Shown one piece after another: positions 13,803-25,838 of a DNA stretch of 64,000 nt (within the stretch, counting starts at the first letter, position 1; each line of letters starts with the position of its first letter). The stretch is from Alviniconcha marisindica (Eukaryota; Mollusca; Gastropoda; Provannidae). A program made the position numbers and the translations under genes. The stretch lies in assembly GCA_018857735.1 (NCBI GenBank), contig JABMCL010003070.1, positions 182,501 to 246,500 of the forward strand. Reading direction: 5' to 3'. The notes under the pieces were generated by a model that saw nothing but the letters and a program-made list of their open reading frames with translations, ran no database searches and was not told where the DNA came from.

Positions 13803-13876
13803 TGATTCGTCCCGAGGCGATCCTGTGCAGCTGATGGGATGTAAAACTAATCCAGGAACTAACAAACTAACGAACT
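13803..13876 (+). mobile_element. SINE tail next to a splice acceptor
   Basis: CCGAGGCGATCCTGTGCAGC, then GATGGGATGTAAAACTAATCC and AAC repeats, match the tails at about 21,035-21,085 and 32,925-32,960. It stops about 10 bp before the acceptor of the TIPE exon. Confidence 0.5.
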
Positions 13877-13886
13877 CCGGTTGCAG

Positions 13887-14104
13887 TGGCGGAGCCAGGA
13901 GCAGGGTTCGACTCCCGGGGGCTGGGCCTGAGGGCGCAGAAGAAGCTGCTTGGGAAGATGTCCAGCAAGAAGATCGCCAAGGCCTTCATCGACGACACGA
14001 CGGGCAAGGTGCTGGACAACACCTACCGCATCCTGAAAGAGCACAGGGGCAACAAGAAGGAGGCTGAGAAGGTCATGAAGTACATCATCAAGATTGTCGT
14101 CAAG
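13887..14104 (+). CDS. TNFAIP8L: TIPE exon A (penultimate coding exon)
   Basis: 218 nt, with phases that make the downstream join exact. It encodes the first helices (FDSRGLGLRAQKKLLGKMSS onward) and ends in ...IKIVVK at an AAG|GTAGTG donor. The internal ATG at 13,960-13,962 matches the conserved KM position of the family and could also serve as a start. Confidence 0.88.
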
Positions 14105-14594
14105 GTAGTGTGCTTGGCATTCGGTGCTCTTTTGAAGATCAGACATGTTTTCTTGGCAGGTTACTTGATATTTTACGTCCAGTCAACCGCAAGAGTTGTA
14201 TCAGGTGAAACAGAATTCATTATTCACAAGTAAAAGTCTCTCACTGTTTGTGGCACAAATCACTTTGTGTTAAAAAGATTTGGAGAAGAAGAAAAAAGAC
14301 ATCTGATGAATGAAAAGAGCAAAGTTGGTAAAACTATATTCCAGGCAGTAGGCCATGTGTGCAAAGCTTCTGATGTAATCTAGGCTGAATAGAGAGAGGG
14401 AGAGAGGAAATGAATGAATGAATAAATAAACTTTATTTTAGGATGGTAGTGGAGAAGACTCAAAGTCTTTTTACATCCAGCCCTTGCCCACGTATGCTAC
14501 ATGTACATTTATACAAACTGTTGAAATGGACACCAGTAAATCAAGAAACAAGTCGATAATGAGAATTAAAAAAAAAAATGTATAAAGAGGGAGG

Positions 14595-14661
<67 letters not shown>

Positions 14662-14676
14662 AATAGCATGAGAGTG

Positions 14677-14764
<88 letters not shown>

Positions 14765-16353
14765 CAGTCTCGGATGACTGAATTGTCAGCAGAGGAGACT
14801 TAGATTTTTGCATCTGCAGTAAAAAAAAATCATTTTGATAAACTGCTGAGAACTGGGCAGGATTCCCAGATCTCCGTAAGTTGGTGCAGGAATTCATGAT
14901 TGGAGGAACCACCAAGAGAATCCATTACTGCATGTACAACACTTCAAAATAATCTGATTTTCAAATGTCCAGAGACAGGTTTCTGGGCTAGGTTTGGTGG
15001 GAATCATAGATGAAGGCTCGTGGTAGTCGCCAGGCAATACTGGATTGTCTTGAATATTGTGGAAAGTTATGTTTGTTGTACGTTTCCAAGAGGCACCCAT
15101 TCTCTATGAAACAATCTCTTTGCATGTGCTGTCAGCACCCCTTCGTCCTGTCTTCAGTCATACATGATATGAGTTGATATAAAGGCACACTCAGCAGTCT
15201 TGGCACAAACTCCAAGCACTGGTTTATGACACCCTTCCTTCAACCATTGCCATATTTAGTTATGCCATAGGGTCCAGAAAACAGGGTGCTCAAACACTAG
15301 TAAGTTTGTTACAAACAACTCAAATTATATCAGATGTTTGTTTTATAACTGACCATGTTGCTTATGCTGGCTCAAATAAAACCAAAATCGTTTGAATCAA
15401 GACGGAACTCTTTTTTTTACACGGGGTGGATGTGCCTCCTGTTTACATGCTTGCTTGGGTGCTAGGTTGCTTCTACAGTCATATTAGTACCCAGACCTTT
15501 TGGAGGGCACTGACCATGTCGGTGAAAAGCTGTGCGGAGATAAAGAATGCCCCTTCAGTGGCGTAACTAAATCTGGCAGAGTTTGGAGGAAGGTTCCGGA
15601 AAGCGATGCTTGGAGTGTGCAGTCAACGGCCATGTGTGGCTTGAGAGCTATTTTGCCTTGTTTTAAGCTGTGCAAGTCTAGTTTTGTTTATGCATGTCCA
15701 GGGCGTTGGGATCAATGATCGTGAAAGATCACACATTTTATGTTGAAGTGTCAGAAAAAACAAACAAGCAGGCAGTTAATTGGTGAGGCATTATATTTAG
15801 ATCTGGAAGTAAATCCGAGAAGGGGGGGAGTTTGGGGGGGGGGGGGGCGGAGAAAGAAACAACAACAACAAAAATAATCTTATTTCCTCCATAAAGAGTC
15901 AAGCATCCTCCTCCTCCCCCCTCTGGAGCCGAATCCAATTTTTCTGTCCCACAGTGCTAAGCAGAGATATCATTCTAACCCTTTTCTCCTTGTCCGCAGG
16001 TTGGCATTCTGCACAAGAACGACCAGTTCAACGCTGAAGAGCTGAGGCTGGCCACTACCTTCAAGCAGAAGTTCAACGCACTGACGATGACCGTCATCAG
16101 CTTCTGGGAGGTGGACTTCACCTACGACCAGAAGTTCATCACCACCAGCGTGGACGAATGCCGGCAGCTCCTTCAGCAGATCATTGCACGTCATCTCACA
16201 GACAAGACCAAAGCTCGCATCGACATGGTCTTCAACACATTTGCTGACCCGGATTTTCTAAACGCCCTGTTCAGTAAGCAAGGGAACATGGGGCCGCTCA
16301 TGGACGCGATCATCCAAGACTTGCACAAACTCATCGATGAAGGCAGCCTCTGA
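13887..16353 (+). CDS. TNFAIP8L: TNFAIP8-like (TIPE family) protein, 3' exons
   Basis: TIPE proteins are small, all-helical cytosolic carriers of phosphoinositides that regulate apoptosis and immune signalling. Two coding exons join in frame: 13,887-14,104 (acceptor TTGCAG, donor GTAGTG, phase 0) and 16,000-16,353 (acceptor GTCCGCAG, stop TGA). Together they give about 190 residues, nearly the whole TEFH fold. Family hallmarks seen: GLGLRAQKKLLGKM, IDDTTGKVLD, NKKEAEKVMKYIIK, then FTYDQKF, ECRQLLQQII, RHLTDKTKARI and a C-terminal HKLIDEGSL. The exon opens inside a codon (x-TG), so the N-terminus comes from an upstream exon not found here, unless that codon is a split ATG. The intron holds a GA repeat and a MITE. 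The symbol denotes the family; which vertebrate paralogue it matches cannot be said. Confidence 0.92.
14573..14762. repeat. (GA)n microsatellite in TIPE intron
   Basis: GA-rich tract broken by CAATAGCATGAGAGTGAATG near 14,660-14,680. Confidence 0.95.
15208..15617 (-). mobile_element. MITE-like element, copy 1
   Basis: About 410 bp with imperfect terminal inverted repeats. The left end is ACTCCAAGCACTGG...CCTTCCTTCAACC. The right end, read inverted, is ACTCCAAGCATCGC...CCTTCCTCCAAAC. It carries no transposase. Copies 2 and 3 (16,893 and 29,483) lie in the opposite orientation. The internal motif AAATCGTTTGAATCAAGACG is shared by all three. It lies in the TIPE intron. Confidence 0.75.
16000..16353 (+). 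CDS. TNFAIP8L: TIPE exon B (last coding exon)
   Basis: 354 nt including the stop, opening GTT GGC ATT CTG CAC AAG after CCGCAG. It encodes helices 3-6, including TMTVISFWEVDFTYDQKF and DMVFNTFADPDFLNALF, which are typical of the C-terminal half of the family. A G-run follows the TGA. The poly(A) site is not fixed; an ATTAAA at about 17,447 is one candidate. Confidence 0.95.
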   Translation, partial: VGILHKNDQFNAEELRLATTFKQKFNALTMTVISFWEVDFTYDQKFITTSVDECRQLLQQIIARHLTDKTKARIDMVFNTFADPDFLNALFSKQGNMGPLMDAIIQDLHKLIDEGSL

Positions 16354-16892
16354 GGGGGGGTTGGCGTAGACTAGAACTGCTTGAAACTTTGTCTGAAACA
16401 TACGTTGGCAGGAGGTAACTGGACGAATCTGGGGGCAACCAGCCTAATTTTTCCGGGAGATGCAGTGCCGTCTGTGGCACTCTCCCAAGGACCTCCGTAT
16501 TTCGTCCAGCCTTGTACTGCATTTCCCACGATGGACTCTTCCGACCACTGTGATTTGGTGCCTTGAAGGGTGGTCACTCTGAACAGGCTTTATGGTCATC
16601 TTGCTGGAGTGGTGGGGACTGATTCGCGATGTCATGGTGAGTGACGGCCCGCAGCAGTGTCGCAGCCATCGGTCAGTTGTGTCCAGTCTCACAGTGCCTA
16701 ACGATAGCGTAGATGAACGTCTTTCAAGTGTGTGGGGGTTACAAAGCGCTGCCAGATCCTCTGGCGATCAATGCTCAGAGTCGGGTGAAAGTGGCAGGAG
16801 TTTAGGGGTTACCACAATGCAGCAGACACTTGCTCTTCCATGTGACTTTGGTGAACAAAAGGTGTGTAGAGGTGTTAGCATAGGCCATAGCA

Positions 16893-17311
16893 CACACTAC
16901 AAACATCGCTTTCTGGCTCCTTCCTCCAAACTCTGCCAGAATATATTACGCCACGAGGGGCACTCGTTATCTCCATGCAGCTGTCCACTGACGTGGACAG
17001 TGCCCTCGGAAAGGTTTGAGTACTAGTAAGACTGTGAAAGCAACATAGCACCCATGTAAACATGACACACATCTGCCCCGGGTAAAAAAAGAAGAAGTTC
17101 TGTCTTGATTCAAATGATTTTGGTTTGATTTGTGCTGGCATAAGCAACGTGGTCAGTTATAAAAAGACTCGTCTCATATAATCTGAGTTTGTCTGTTAAA
17201 AACTTACTGCCATTTGAGTGTCACTGAAAAACTGTTTGTTAGCTGACAGTTTTTGGATACCTATGGCAGTGGTTGGAGGAAGAAAGTCGTAAACCTGTGC
17301 TTGGAGTTTGA
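16893..17311 (+). mobile_element. MITE-like element, copy 2
   Basis: Same element as at 15,208, inverted relative to it. It starts with ACAAACATCGCTTTCTGGC and CCTTCCTCCAAACTCTGCC and ends in GTGGTTGGAGGAAG...TGCTTGGAGTTTG. It is probably downstream of, or within, the TIPE 3' UTR. Confidence 0.75.
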
Positions 17312-17619
17312 GCATAGCACTTAAACAACCTGCTAGTGTTAGTGTTCATTGGCTGTTTAGAAACACCAGGCTGTATGCATGTTTTTTTTAATATATATAT
17401 CATGTATGTTACTGCATGGAGTCTTGTGAATGACTGAATTTTTTGATTAAAAAAAGAGTACTTCTTTGTCCTTTGCGGGAAATTCAGGTTTGCTTTACCC
17501 GGGTAAGGCACAGCGGCCGCAAGAGCAGCGCTACCCATTCCTACCAGTGTGTGTAGTATTTACGTGTGTCCAAACAATCGTGCGGCTGTCAGTGTTCAAG
17601 CTTTTTAACATGTGCACAG

Positions 17620-17795
17620 ATGTTGATGCATGTGTTTGCACACGGGGGCTGTACACACACCGTAAGAGAGCCTGCACTGGAAGTTGACTCTGGGAGAAAA
17701 GTCCCTTGCCGCACCAGGAACTCGAACCCACATCAGTATTGTGCCTGGCTTTTGAGTCGGACACGCTACCCACTGAGCTATCCCCACCCCTAACT
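17620..17795 (-). mobile_element. tRNA-derived SINE, second family
   Basis: On the minus strand a tRNA-like head GGGGATAGCTCAGTGGGTAG is followed by GGGTTCGAGTTCC. The body then resembles the 460-bp SINE (AGAGTCAACTTCCAGTGCAG) but with a different continuation and a shorter length. Confidence 0.7.
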
Positions 17796-18045
17796 TCTTG
17801 TACCAAGCTGTGGAACTATGGACAGGTTCAGTCTTTGCAGTTGTGGCACAGATATAAAAGCAGACAGAACTTTGTAATGGATCCACACCATTTTGTACAG
17901 GCATCCACACCATTTTGGGTGTGGATCCACACCTGCAGGGCAAGCTTGCAGTCAGATAGGCCTTTGCTGGGTGTTTAGTTACCAACATGAAGCGAAGTGA
18001 ACTGTGTTACAGGCGATGGCACTGGGCAAAAGCTGTTTTGTTTTT

Positions 18046-18510
18046 GATTGATTGATGATCACTTATATAGCACTATTCTCCGCTCTCTTGAGCAGACTCA
18101 CTGCGCTCACATGTGATTCTACATGAGTGAATAGCTTTTTATAGTGCGTTTTTGAATATCCACCGAAGTGGTGTACTTACAGTGCTGGCATGGCTGGTGC
18201 CACATGAAACTGCTGCCATCTCGGCGCAAGTTCTGTGCACACCGTACAACCATGTCACGTCATGCAAAGCCACATACATAAGGTGTGTGTGTGTTTAGCT
18301 GTAACCTGCCACCTGCACTTTTGGCAGAATGATCGGGATCTTTTAGGTGCTACTGCGGTAACACAGGGGTGGAACAGATACTGAAATAAGAGTCAGCACA
18401 GAAAGTTGACCCTGGAGAAGAAAATTCTCCCACCGCTCCTGCAGGGATTCGAACCCCCGACCTTTCAATCATGAGTCCAGCGCTCTAACCACTGAGCTAT
18501 CCCCGCCCCC
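18046..18510 (-). mobile_element. tRNA-derived SINE, about 460 bp
   Basis: Close copy of the SINE at 10,320-10,784 in the same orientation, with head GGGGATAGCTCAGTGGTTAG on the minus strand and the tail near 18,046 (TCACTTATATAGCACTATTC on the plus strand). Confidence 0.85.
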
Positions 18511-20119
18511 TAACACAGCACAGTGCACCTGTGCATGACTGTGCTGCGTACAGCATTTTTGACCATTGTAGCCTTATTTTAAACCTTTCTTTTTCCTGTT
18601 CAGTTTTTAAGAATATGAACATACACGCAGACACCAAGCATACACATAAATTATAGAAGGTAAATATAAAAAGGCTAAACTAGTTAGCTAGCTTGTATAA
18701 TAATAATAACAAAGAGGATTTCTATTTGTATAACAGAGATGAAGAAGCAAAAGACAAACGATGCACACAAGTAACAACATTGACAACGTATAGAAAGGGA
18801 AGAGGAAATTGCGATATCAAATAATATGAGGGTACGTACATAGCAGTCATGGTACTTAATGTAGGGGCACAAAAATATTACACATTAATTGCTATTAATG
18901 AATATCTACATAAACATGATGTGAGGATGTGAATATGGAGCCTGCAGATAAATGTAGCTGTCACTCTAAACAAAGTATGCATAACATTAACAACCATTTG
19001 GACAGGAATGAGGCATGCTCCATTGTTAACGTATGATATACTGTAACTTTTTAATTGTGGTGTGCATGACAGCCTCTTTGGAGGTGTTAAAATCTGCTTT
19101 CATCTTCAGCGTATTTGTTGCCCTTTGCATTTTTGATCTCATTTAGGTGACAGCTTTGGCACTTGTACCTGGATGGTAATGTGGGGTCCTCTCAGCTTCC
19201 CATAAATAATTATGGAGGTGTTATATTTAGATCTGGAAGGCCTTAAACAGAGTAAATCTGATGGAAAGAAGAAAGAAAGAAAAACAAATATTTTTTTTAT
19301 TTATAGAAATTTGTTTTTGAAAGACAGACCAGTTCTGTCCAGTTTTGGTTGTAGTTACGAAGACTGCTGTGCATTGCTGGTCATCCGAGTGGCATAAAGC
19401 TTCTCCATAACAGACTGCTGTTGGCCTGTTCTGTGATGTCACACGGCACCAGTCAGAAGTTGTCTTCTTGTTGATCATTCAGCTTGGACATTTCAGTGCT
19501 ATGCATGAAGGCTTCTGTGAGCAGCTGGCAAACAACTTTGTAAGACAGACCGCTGTTGTCCTGGTTTGTGACGTCACATAGCACCAGTCAGAAAGTGAGG
19601 GAGGAAATCCCAGTTAATAATAATAATAATAACAATAATAGTGGTGTCATAGACTATGATAGAGCACCCTATCTCAAATGAGTCCTAGGCATGTACATTT
19701 CATGCATCAAGTTTAAAAAACAAAAGCAGGCGACAAAAATGACATTAAATATCGAAAACAAAAGCAGGCAACAAATATTAAATATTACATTAAATATCTG
19801 CCCCCCCCCCCCCCCCCCCCCCCCAACACACACACACTCCCCAAACAGACACACACATGTACATATGCATAAACGCACAGTTGTGGGTGTTTAACCCTTT
19901 GGTCTGGGTAGTTTGAAGCATGAGTTTGAACCTACTTGTCTGAGTAGGTAGATCTCTCTGACTGAAAGTGAGAGGTCAATAATATGGGTGAATGTCATCA
20001 TCATTGTGATTTGCTGAGAAGTGAGATCAGCACGCTGTGTTGGAAATTAAACTGTCAGGTAATCATGACAGACCACAGGCTTCGAAAAGAACATGTATTA
20101 CCAAACGTTCAGTCTGTGT
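18511..20119. other. Unique-looking intergenic DNA with a C24 run
   Basis: No conserved frame. An uninterrupted run of 24 C (19,801-19,824) is followed by a short CA repeat. The sequence TTCTGTGATGTCACACGGCACCAGTCAGAAG (split here as TGATGTCACACGGCACCAG) is echoed at 19,565-19,592, a local duplication. Confidence 0.5.
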
Positions 20120-20395
20120 GAAGATCATATTACTTTTTTTATAATACAGATAGGCTACTTTTGTCAGAAGTTTGAATGACGTAGGTCATCTGTGTGAAGA
20201 TCATATTAAATAAAACAGATAGGCTATGTTTGTCAGAAGTTTGAATGATGTAAGTCATCTGTGTGAAGATCATATTAAATAAAACAGATAGGCTACTTTT
20301 GTCAGAAGTTTGAATGACACAGGTCATCTGTGTGAAGATCATATTAAATAATACAGATAGGCTACTTCTGTCAGAAGTTTGAATGACGCATGTCG
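20120..20395. repeat. Four-copy tandem repeat, about 63 bp
   Basis: Four units with the cores ACAGATAGGCTACTTTTGTC, AGAAGTTTGAATGACGTAGG and CATCTGTGTGAAGATCATAT. Confidence 0.9.
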
Positions 20396-21394
20396 TCACC
20401 ACAGCTTATCTGCAGTACTAAGTAAAGTGTACATGAGGTTTATTGTGTTAATGTCTATTTTTGTAAATTAGTGTTGTGTAAGTTTTTGCTGTGGTATTGT
20501 TGTTCAAAGCAGGACTGTTGAGGGAGGACAAGCAGTTTGGTGTTCTTTTACATTGTACAGTCTGTGTGAACATGTCAAATGGTTTCGGGGATATGTTTGA
20601 AATGAATGCTATTATTATTAAAGTATTGTATAATGTATGCTATTTTGGGGGGGTGTTTTTGTTGTTGCAAATACTGTACAACATGTGCCTATTTCTTGCA
20701 TTTCTTTACACAGTGTCAGGCAACTACAGTACTGCTGTAGGCATGTGCATTGGGGGGAAGGGTCTGTTGGTCAAGTTGGGATGTGAAAATAGATTTTCAG
20801 GATCCGTAATGCCAGCCAGCTTAAAAAAACAAAACAACCAAGCAAGCTCAACTGTAAAGTCTTTTTGCTTATCAGTATAACTATAAGACTTTTGTGTCTG
20901 ATGTTTGTGTATGTATGTTTTATGTTTGCGAAGTGGTTGGTTTTGTAGATTGACTTAATAGAGGGTTGATATATATATGTGAGATGAGTTTAGAAATGTG
21001 TGTTTGCTTATGATTTGAGTTTGACTGTCCTGAGGTGACCCTGTGTAGTTGACAAGATATTAAAATCCAATTACTACTACTACTGCTTGCTTAGCCACAG
21101 GTCTTTTGCTTATCCCTAGAAGTCTTTTGCTTATCCGTAGAAAATTATTTTGGAGAGGCTTGTTTTATAATTATTATGGATGGCTCTGATTAAATGGTGT
21201 GTTTTTTCTTTTTTTTCCCCTTCTGCAGAACAAGAACTCAGTGCACTGACACACCATTCAGGCATATTATGATATACACATTTGATACATGAAGCTGTGT
21301 TCATTGTTAGAGCTCTGTTAAGGGAAACATTTGTGTATTGGTAAATGAATTCCAGTAGTATTTAAATCGGCTGAGAATTTTGATCATGTCTAAA
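20396..21394. other. No gene seen
   Basis: AT-rich intergenic sequence. A SINE-type tail (GACCCTGTGTAGTTGACAAG, then AATTACTACTACTAC) lies at 21,035-21,085. The 129-codon frame at 20,491 shows no family features. Confidence 0.5.
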
Positions 21395-21625
21395 TGATTT
21401 CATCATCAGTCGTGAATTGAGAGGTCTATACTGAAACTCTCTTAGAAATGACTGAATATTGATAGTGTTCAAATTCCAATCTTGAATTGAGAGGTCTGGA
21501 CTAAAGCTCTCTTAGAAATGACAGAATATTGATCCAATGATAGTGTTCAAATTCCAATCTTGAATTGAGAGGTCTGGACTGAAACTCTTAGAAATGACTG
21601 AATATTGATAGTGTTCAAATTTTTC
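21395..21625. repeat. Three-copy tandem repeat, about 75-85 bp
   Basis: Units carry TTGAATTGAGAGGTCTGGAC, TCTTAGAAATGACTGAATAT and TGATAGTGTTCAAATTCC. Confidence 0.85.
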
Positions 21626-22339
21626 CACCAAGTGTGGATCAAGACATCTGTTCAACTCACTTAAGACTTTGATGATGTTGAAATGATTTTTTCTTCAAGT
21701 TTGAAGCATTGTCTATAAAGGACACCCTGAGATCAGTAAGATGCATGATGATAATTGTAAAAGGTACATGCATCAAATGATGTGAAGTTTCACATTTCAT
21801 AATGCGAAAGGTCAGTAAAATGACACAGCGTCCAGTGTTCCAAGGACTTTGGTGCATTGTACTACTTTTGCATAAAACAATTAATTGGCGAAACAGATCA
21901 TAGGCAAAACTACAAGTCTATAAAAAAAATAATCTGAAAGATAGTTCATACAAAAAACAAAAAGAAGGCAAGCAGATTCTAGAACAAATTGGCATGACAT
22001 TATTTATAGCATTTATTGTATAGTTGACTGTTAGTGCTACTAGTGTTAGGCAAGTTGCATCAGTTATGTTTTTGCTTGAACAGAGGCCTTTATCTTGTGA
22101 ACCAGTTAAGAATCCAAATTTCTGAATATTATTTCTCAGGCAAAGCGTGCTGCTTGTCAGTTTTTGGGCATACCTGCTTTTTGGGGGTGACTGTGTGAGA
22201 GATGAGAGATGTTAGTCTGTGTACAAACTAATAAGATGGTGCTTGCTTTTATCATGTGTAACAAGGATTGAGGTTTGAAATGAAGTTCTGTGTTCCCAGC
22301 CAGCTGTTGGTTTGGCAAAGTTGTGATGTCTCCACTTCA

Positions 22340-22650
22340 CGGACAGCGAGTTCTTCATGGTGGAAGTTTGAGTGGAGTCAGTGAGTGATAGATCTCCATT
22401 GTGGACATTTTGAATGGAGTTGAATTGGAGCTGTGATGTTTCAGCATCGTAAGGAGCAAGTTTGCATTGATGGACATTAGTCAGTGGATTGAAATTATAA
22501 TGGTTTCAGCTTCATGGGAAGCAAGTTTCTCTGTGGATGTTTGAATGGAGTTGATGATGTGATGTTGCAACTGTGCAGGGAACAAGTTCTTTCCTTACCT
22601 TTGACATTAGAATGGAATCGAAGGATTGAAGCCGTGATGTCTTCACTACG
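22340..22650. repeat. Degenerate repeat of about 60 bp
   Basis: About five diverged units built around TGGAGTTGAATTGGAGCTGT, GATGTTTCAGCATCG and GGAGCAAGTTTGC-like pieces. Confidence 0.5.
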
Positions 22651-22670
22651 ATGGTGAAAACATAAAAGGT

Positions 22671-22830
22671 TAAGAGGAATGCTAATGTAATATGACAATA
22701 CAAAACATGCAGATTTTTCAGGGTAAGCCTGAATATGTACATTTTCATTTAGCGGTTTGTCACTTGAAAAAGGGGCTTGCTATGAAAATATGCACATTTT
22801 GTATTGTCATTAAATTAGCATTCCTTTTAG
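22671..22830. repeat. Imperfect palindrome (hairpin)
   Basis: The left arm GGAATGCTAATGTAATATGA with CAATACAAAACATGC (22,676-22,712) is the inverted complement of the right arm ending GACAATACAAAATGTGC / GGAATGCTAATTTAAT (about 22,780-22,826). Arms are about 55 bp and the loop about 45 bp. It may be a short MITE. Confidence 0.7.
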
Positions 22831-22959
22831 TCATCCTCCTTTCATTCTTTCTTCATGGTGAACATTTTGGTGTTTAAAGAGCCATATTCCACTCGGCCAT
22901 TAATTAATCTCTTGCTCATATTGTTTTACCGGTCATTTCACGTTTCAGTGATGAACAGT

Positions 22960-23080
22960 CAGACATGTGGGAAGGCAGGAGGTAGTCTGAAATACCCTGG
23001 AACCGTAACATGGCATAACCGGTTATGGCAGAGGTTGGAGGAAGGATGTTGTAAACTGATGGTCTGAGTGTGGGTTGCCT
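22960..23080. mobile_element. Solo or rearranged MITE termini
   Basis: GGTTATGGCAGAGGTTGGAG then GAAGGATGTTGTAAACTG is the right end of the MITE seen at 16,893. A partial inverted end lies just before it, so most of the internal part is missing. Confidence 0.5.
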
Positions 23081-24480
23081 CTGGACTGTGTGAAGGGCTT
23101 CCATTCATCTTGCCTGCCTAGTAAGAATTTCTAGGCTTCCTTCCTTGCAGCTCCCACAAGTCTGACTGGAGGTGATTGATAGTGCCTGATGGTCACAAAT
23201 AAAAATAAAACTGTTCATTCTTCACTGCTGTTTTTGTTCTTCTACTGTTAAGTGTGCTGTGAGATTGCCATGAACATGTGTGACCCTCATCCCAGCCCCA
23301 CCCTCGGTAACTTTGATTTTTTTTTAATGCCCAGTCAACCAGGATGGCTGTCAGGGCGGAATGGGATCGTCTCCACACATGCAGAAACCATTCAAGCTGG
23401 CTAACACTCACTCGCTAGGTACCGGTAGCCTAGTGCAGCACAGTAAAACACAGCTGTAAAGCAAGCAAATGCCGTTTTCTCTCCACTTCTGAATCACTTA
23501 TGTAACAGTAGGATTTCCCCTATTTCAGTGAAAAAAATGTTTAAAAAAAAGGTAATGCAAAATTTTGATACAAGAAATTACCTCACACAGCTGTATCAGC
23601 TAATCTGTTCCCCGTTTTACCACAGAAACTTTGATTATCTGTGTATGCGTACTTGGTGGTGTTGCAGATGGTCCTTTAGGATTTGTTTTTAATGTTAGTG
23701 GCTGTGTGCTCCAATTAGAAAAAAATAGCACATAAATGACTACATTATTTTATACTGCAGTACCACCTAAAATTGACCCACTGTGCAAATTGTCACATCT
23801 GCTAACACATCTAGCATCCATTTACTTTCTCTCAAAATCAGCAACAGCAGTAGTTATGACAAACTAACCACTGACAGTGCTAGAGTTTATTCAGACAATG
23901 TTGCTCTCACCATTTGCGCAAGTTCCGTACAATGCTACTGGGGCTCGACAGACTTTAGTCATGACCAGTGGATGTGTTAGATCTAGACTGAGGACATGGA
24001 CAAAACCACTGACAGCAAATGCTCATCAGAATGGTGCGATTTTGTGTAGGGGACAGCAGCGGGGTCACTCGCAGGGAATTTTGGGGGCATCCAGATCAGA
24101 CGCGTTGCACGTTTTACATGGACATGCATGTTTACGCATCCCATACATGGTACCCTGGTTGTTCTGTTGCGGAATGAAAGCCTGCAAAAATTTGTCTGCA
24201 TAACCTTTCAGATTTTTTGGGGAGACATTTTCACCTGCTGCTAAAGGAGCACTGGGAAGAATTTCTTTTGAGTTTACAATTCCAGTCCTGGAGAAAACAC
24301 AAATCCCTGCCCATAACAAGGGGACAAGAGTGACTGACTGTTGGGACTTAGCCCATAACAAGAGGACAAGACTGTTGGGGCTTAATGTCCACAGAAACCA
24401 CATACACTTTATTTGGGACTGGACACTGGGTACAAGACCTGTGCCAGATTTTTTTTCAAGCACTTTTATACAAGGGAAAG
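23081..24480. other. No gene seen
   Basis: Mixed unique sequence. A fragment of the GTGGACGTTAAGC-type SINE tail lies in minus orientation at about 24,380-24,425, preceded by a short direct repeat of CCCATAACAAGAGGACAAG (24,310-24,370). Confidence 0.5.
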
Positions 24481-24499
24481 AACTCTGGTAAGCAACACA

Positions 24500-25475
24500 A
24501 GCTGTATTCTTGCCTCACTCCCCTCCCCGAGATCTTTTAGATTTTATTATTTGCAATTTCTCCTCCGCAGGTTTCTCACTGAAGTCACAACCAAGACTCT
24601 TGTTACTTCCTATATCCTTTCACGGCTTGACTACTGCAACCGTCTCCTCATGGGTACACCTAAATTCCGTCATCCAAACTCTCCAGAAAATTCAGAACTT
24701 TGCTGCAAGACTTGTTCTCTTGGCACCCCGTCACCACCACTCCTGGAAAAACTGCACTGGCTTCCCATTTCAGAACGTATTAAGTATAAAGTCGCTTGTA
24801 TGTGTTTCAGTGATATATCATAGTTCAGGAGCTGTGTGAGTCGAGGTGGCCATCCTGGGCTGTCCGTCCTAACGAGCCTTCTGGCTTCCATGGACATAAA
24901 GATTTATTGAACCATGCTTTGGCATTGGTCACAGCTTGTCCCTAGTATGTCAGCCGACATCTGAGGACATTAAGCATCACTTCATCATCATCTTCAGTGC
25001 TGTAAATGGTTCTGGTCCTGCTTACCTCTCTGAACTGCTGCATGTCTACATTCCGTCTCGTACACTATGCTCTTCTTCTGACACCCACATGCTGGAAATC
25101 CAACAATACAAACGCAAGACTCACGGCTTTTGCACCTTCTCTTGCTTTGGACCCCACATTTGGAATTCACTCCCACAAGACCTTAGACACTGCTCAACCC
25201 TGTCATCTTTTAAAGCCAGACTGAAAACCTTCCCCTTCTCACAGTCTTTCCATCCCAACTAATATCAGTACCCAGTTTCTGCTGCAGTCAGGTGTGTGTG
25301 TGTGTGTGTGTGTGTGCTTGTAGTGCGTATATTTTATTTTATGTAATACTTTATGTGAATTGTTTTGGTAGGAATATGCTCTACATGAGTATAGAATATC
25401 ATATTTAGGTTAATATGTATCATGTGAGCGCTCAGGGCATTGATGAGCGCATGATAAATGTACATTATTATTATT
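24500..25475 (+). pseudogene. LINE 3' end (dead reverse transcriptase) and tail
   Basis: Broken frames read SYILSRLDYCNRLLMGTPKF (about 24,610-24,665), LEKLHWLPISERIKYKVAC (24,745-24,800), then GPAYLSELLHVYIPSRTLC (about 25,015-25,070) and GPHIWNSLPQDLRHCSTL plus FKARLKTF (25,147-25,240). This is the usual order for the C-terminal part of non-LTR reverse-transcriptase proteins. A piece of SINE tail (about 24,830-24,905) interrupts it. The 3' tail (about 25,262-25,475) ends in TTATTATTATT and recurs inverted at 51,310-51,560, so it marks one LINE family. Confidence 0.8.
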
Positions 25476-25812
25476 CATTTGGGTGCTGAAACCAACGGAA
25501 TTTGTTGGATATTTGGTTTGTAGTGTTCCTGCATGCATCCCTGCCAATAATAGACCAATCCACTGGCTGCAACTTCTGCCCTCAAGCCAGGCAAACAACT
25601 GTAAATCCCTTTTAGCCAGACATAACTCGTTAACATACTTCCACTGATTGGCTGGGATGTTTCCCACGCTTTCTGGATTGACAATGGAGTGGTCCATTAT
25701 GCTGGCAAAACATGCACAAAGACTGTGAACTTCCCTAGCTTTCTGCAATAACATAATAATGGAAGCGAGAATAAATGCAGACAAGAAAAAAAGTCCACTT
25801 CTTCATGCTCCT
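25476..25812. other. RPS6 downstream flank
   Basis: No conserved frame. It separates the LINE tail from the RPS6 3' end. Confidence 0.4.
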
Positions 25813-25818
25813 TTTATT
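25813..25818 (-). terminator. RPS6: RPS6 poly(A) signal AATAAA
   Basis: AATAAA on the minus strand, about 20 nt after the RPS6 stop codon. This gives the very short 3' UTR usual for ribosomal-protein mRNAs. Cleavage is expected near 25,790-25,800. Confidence 0.75.
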
Positions 25819-25838
25819 CACACATTTTCCTCCACAGC

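Noticed and set aside
13903..13920. Pol III B-box (GGGTTCGACTCCCGG)
   Set aside because: It lies inside the conserved coding sequence of the TIPE exon (GFDSRG); no A-box upstream.
18046..18510. RNA-coding gene on the minus strand
   Set aside because: Third copy of the dispersed SINE.
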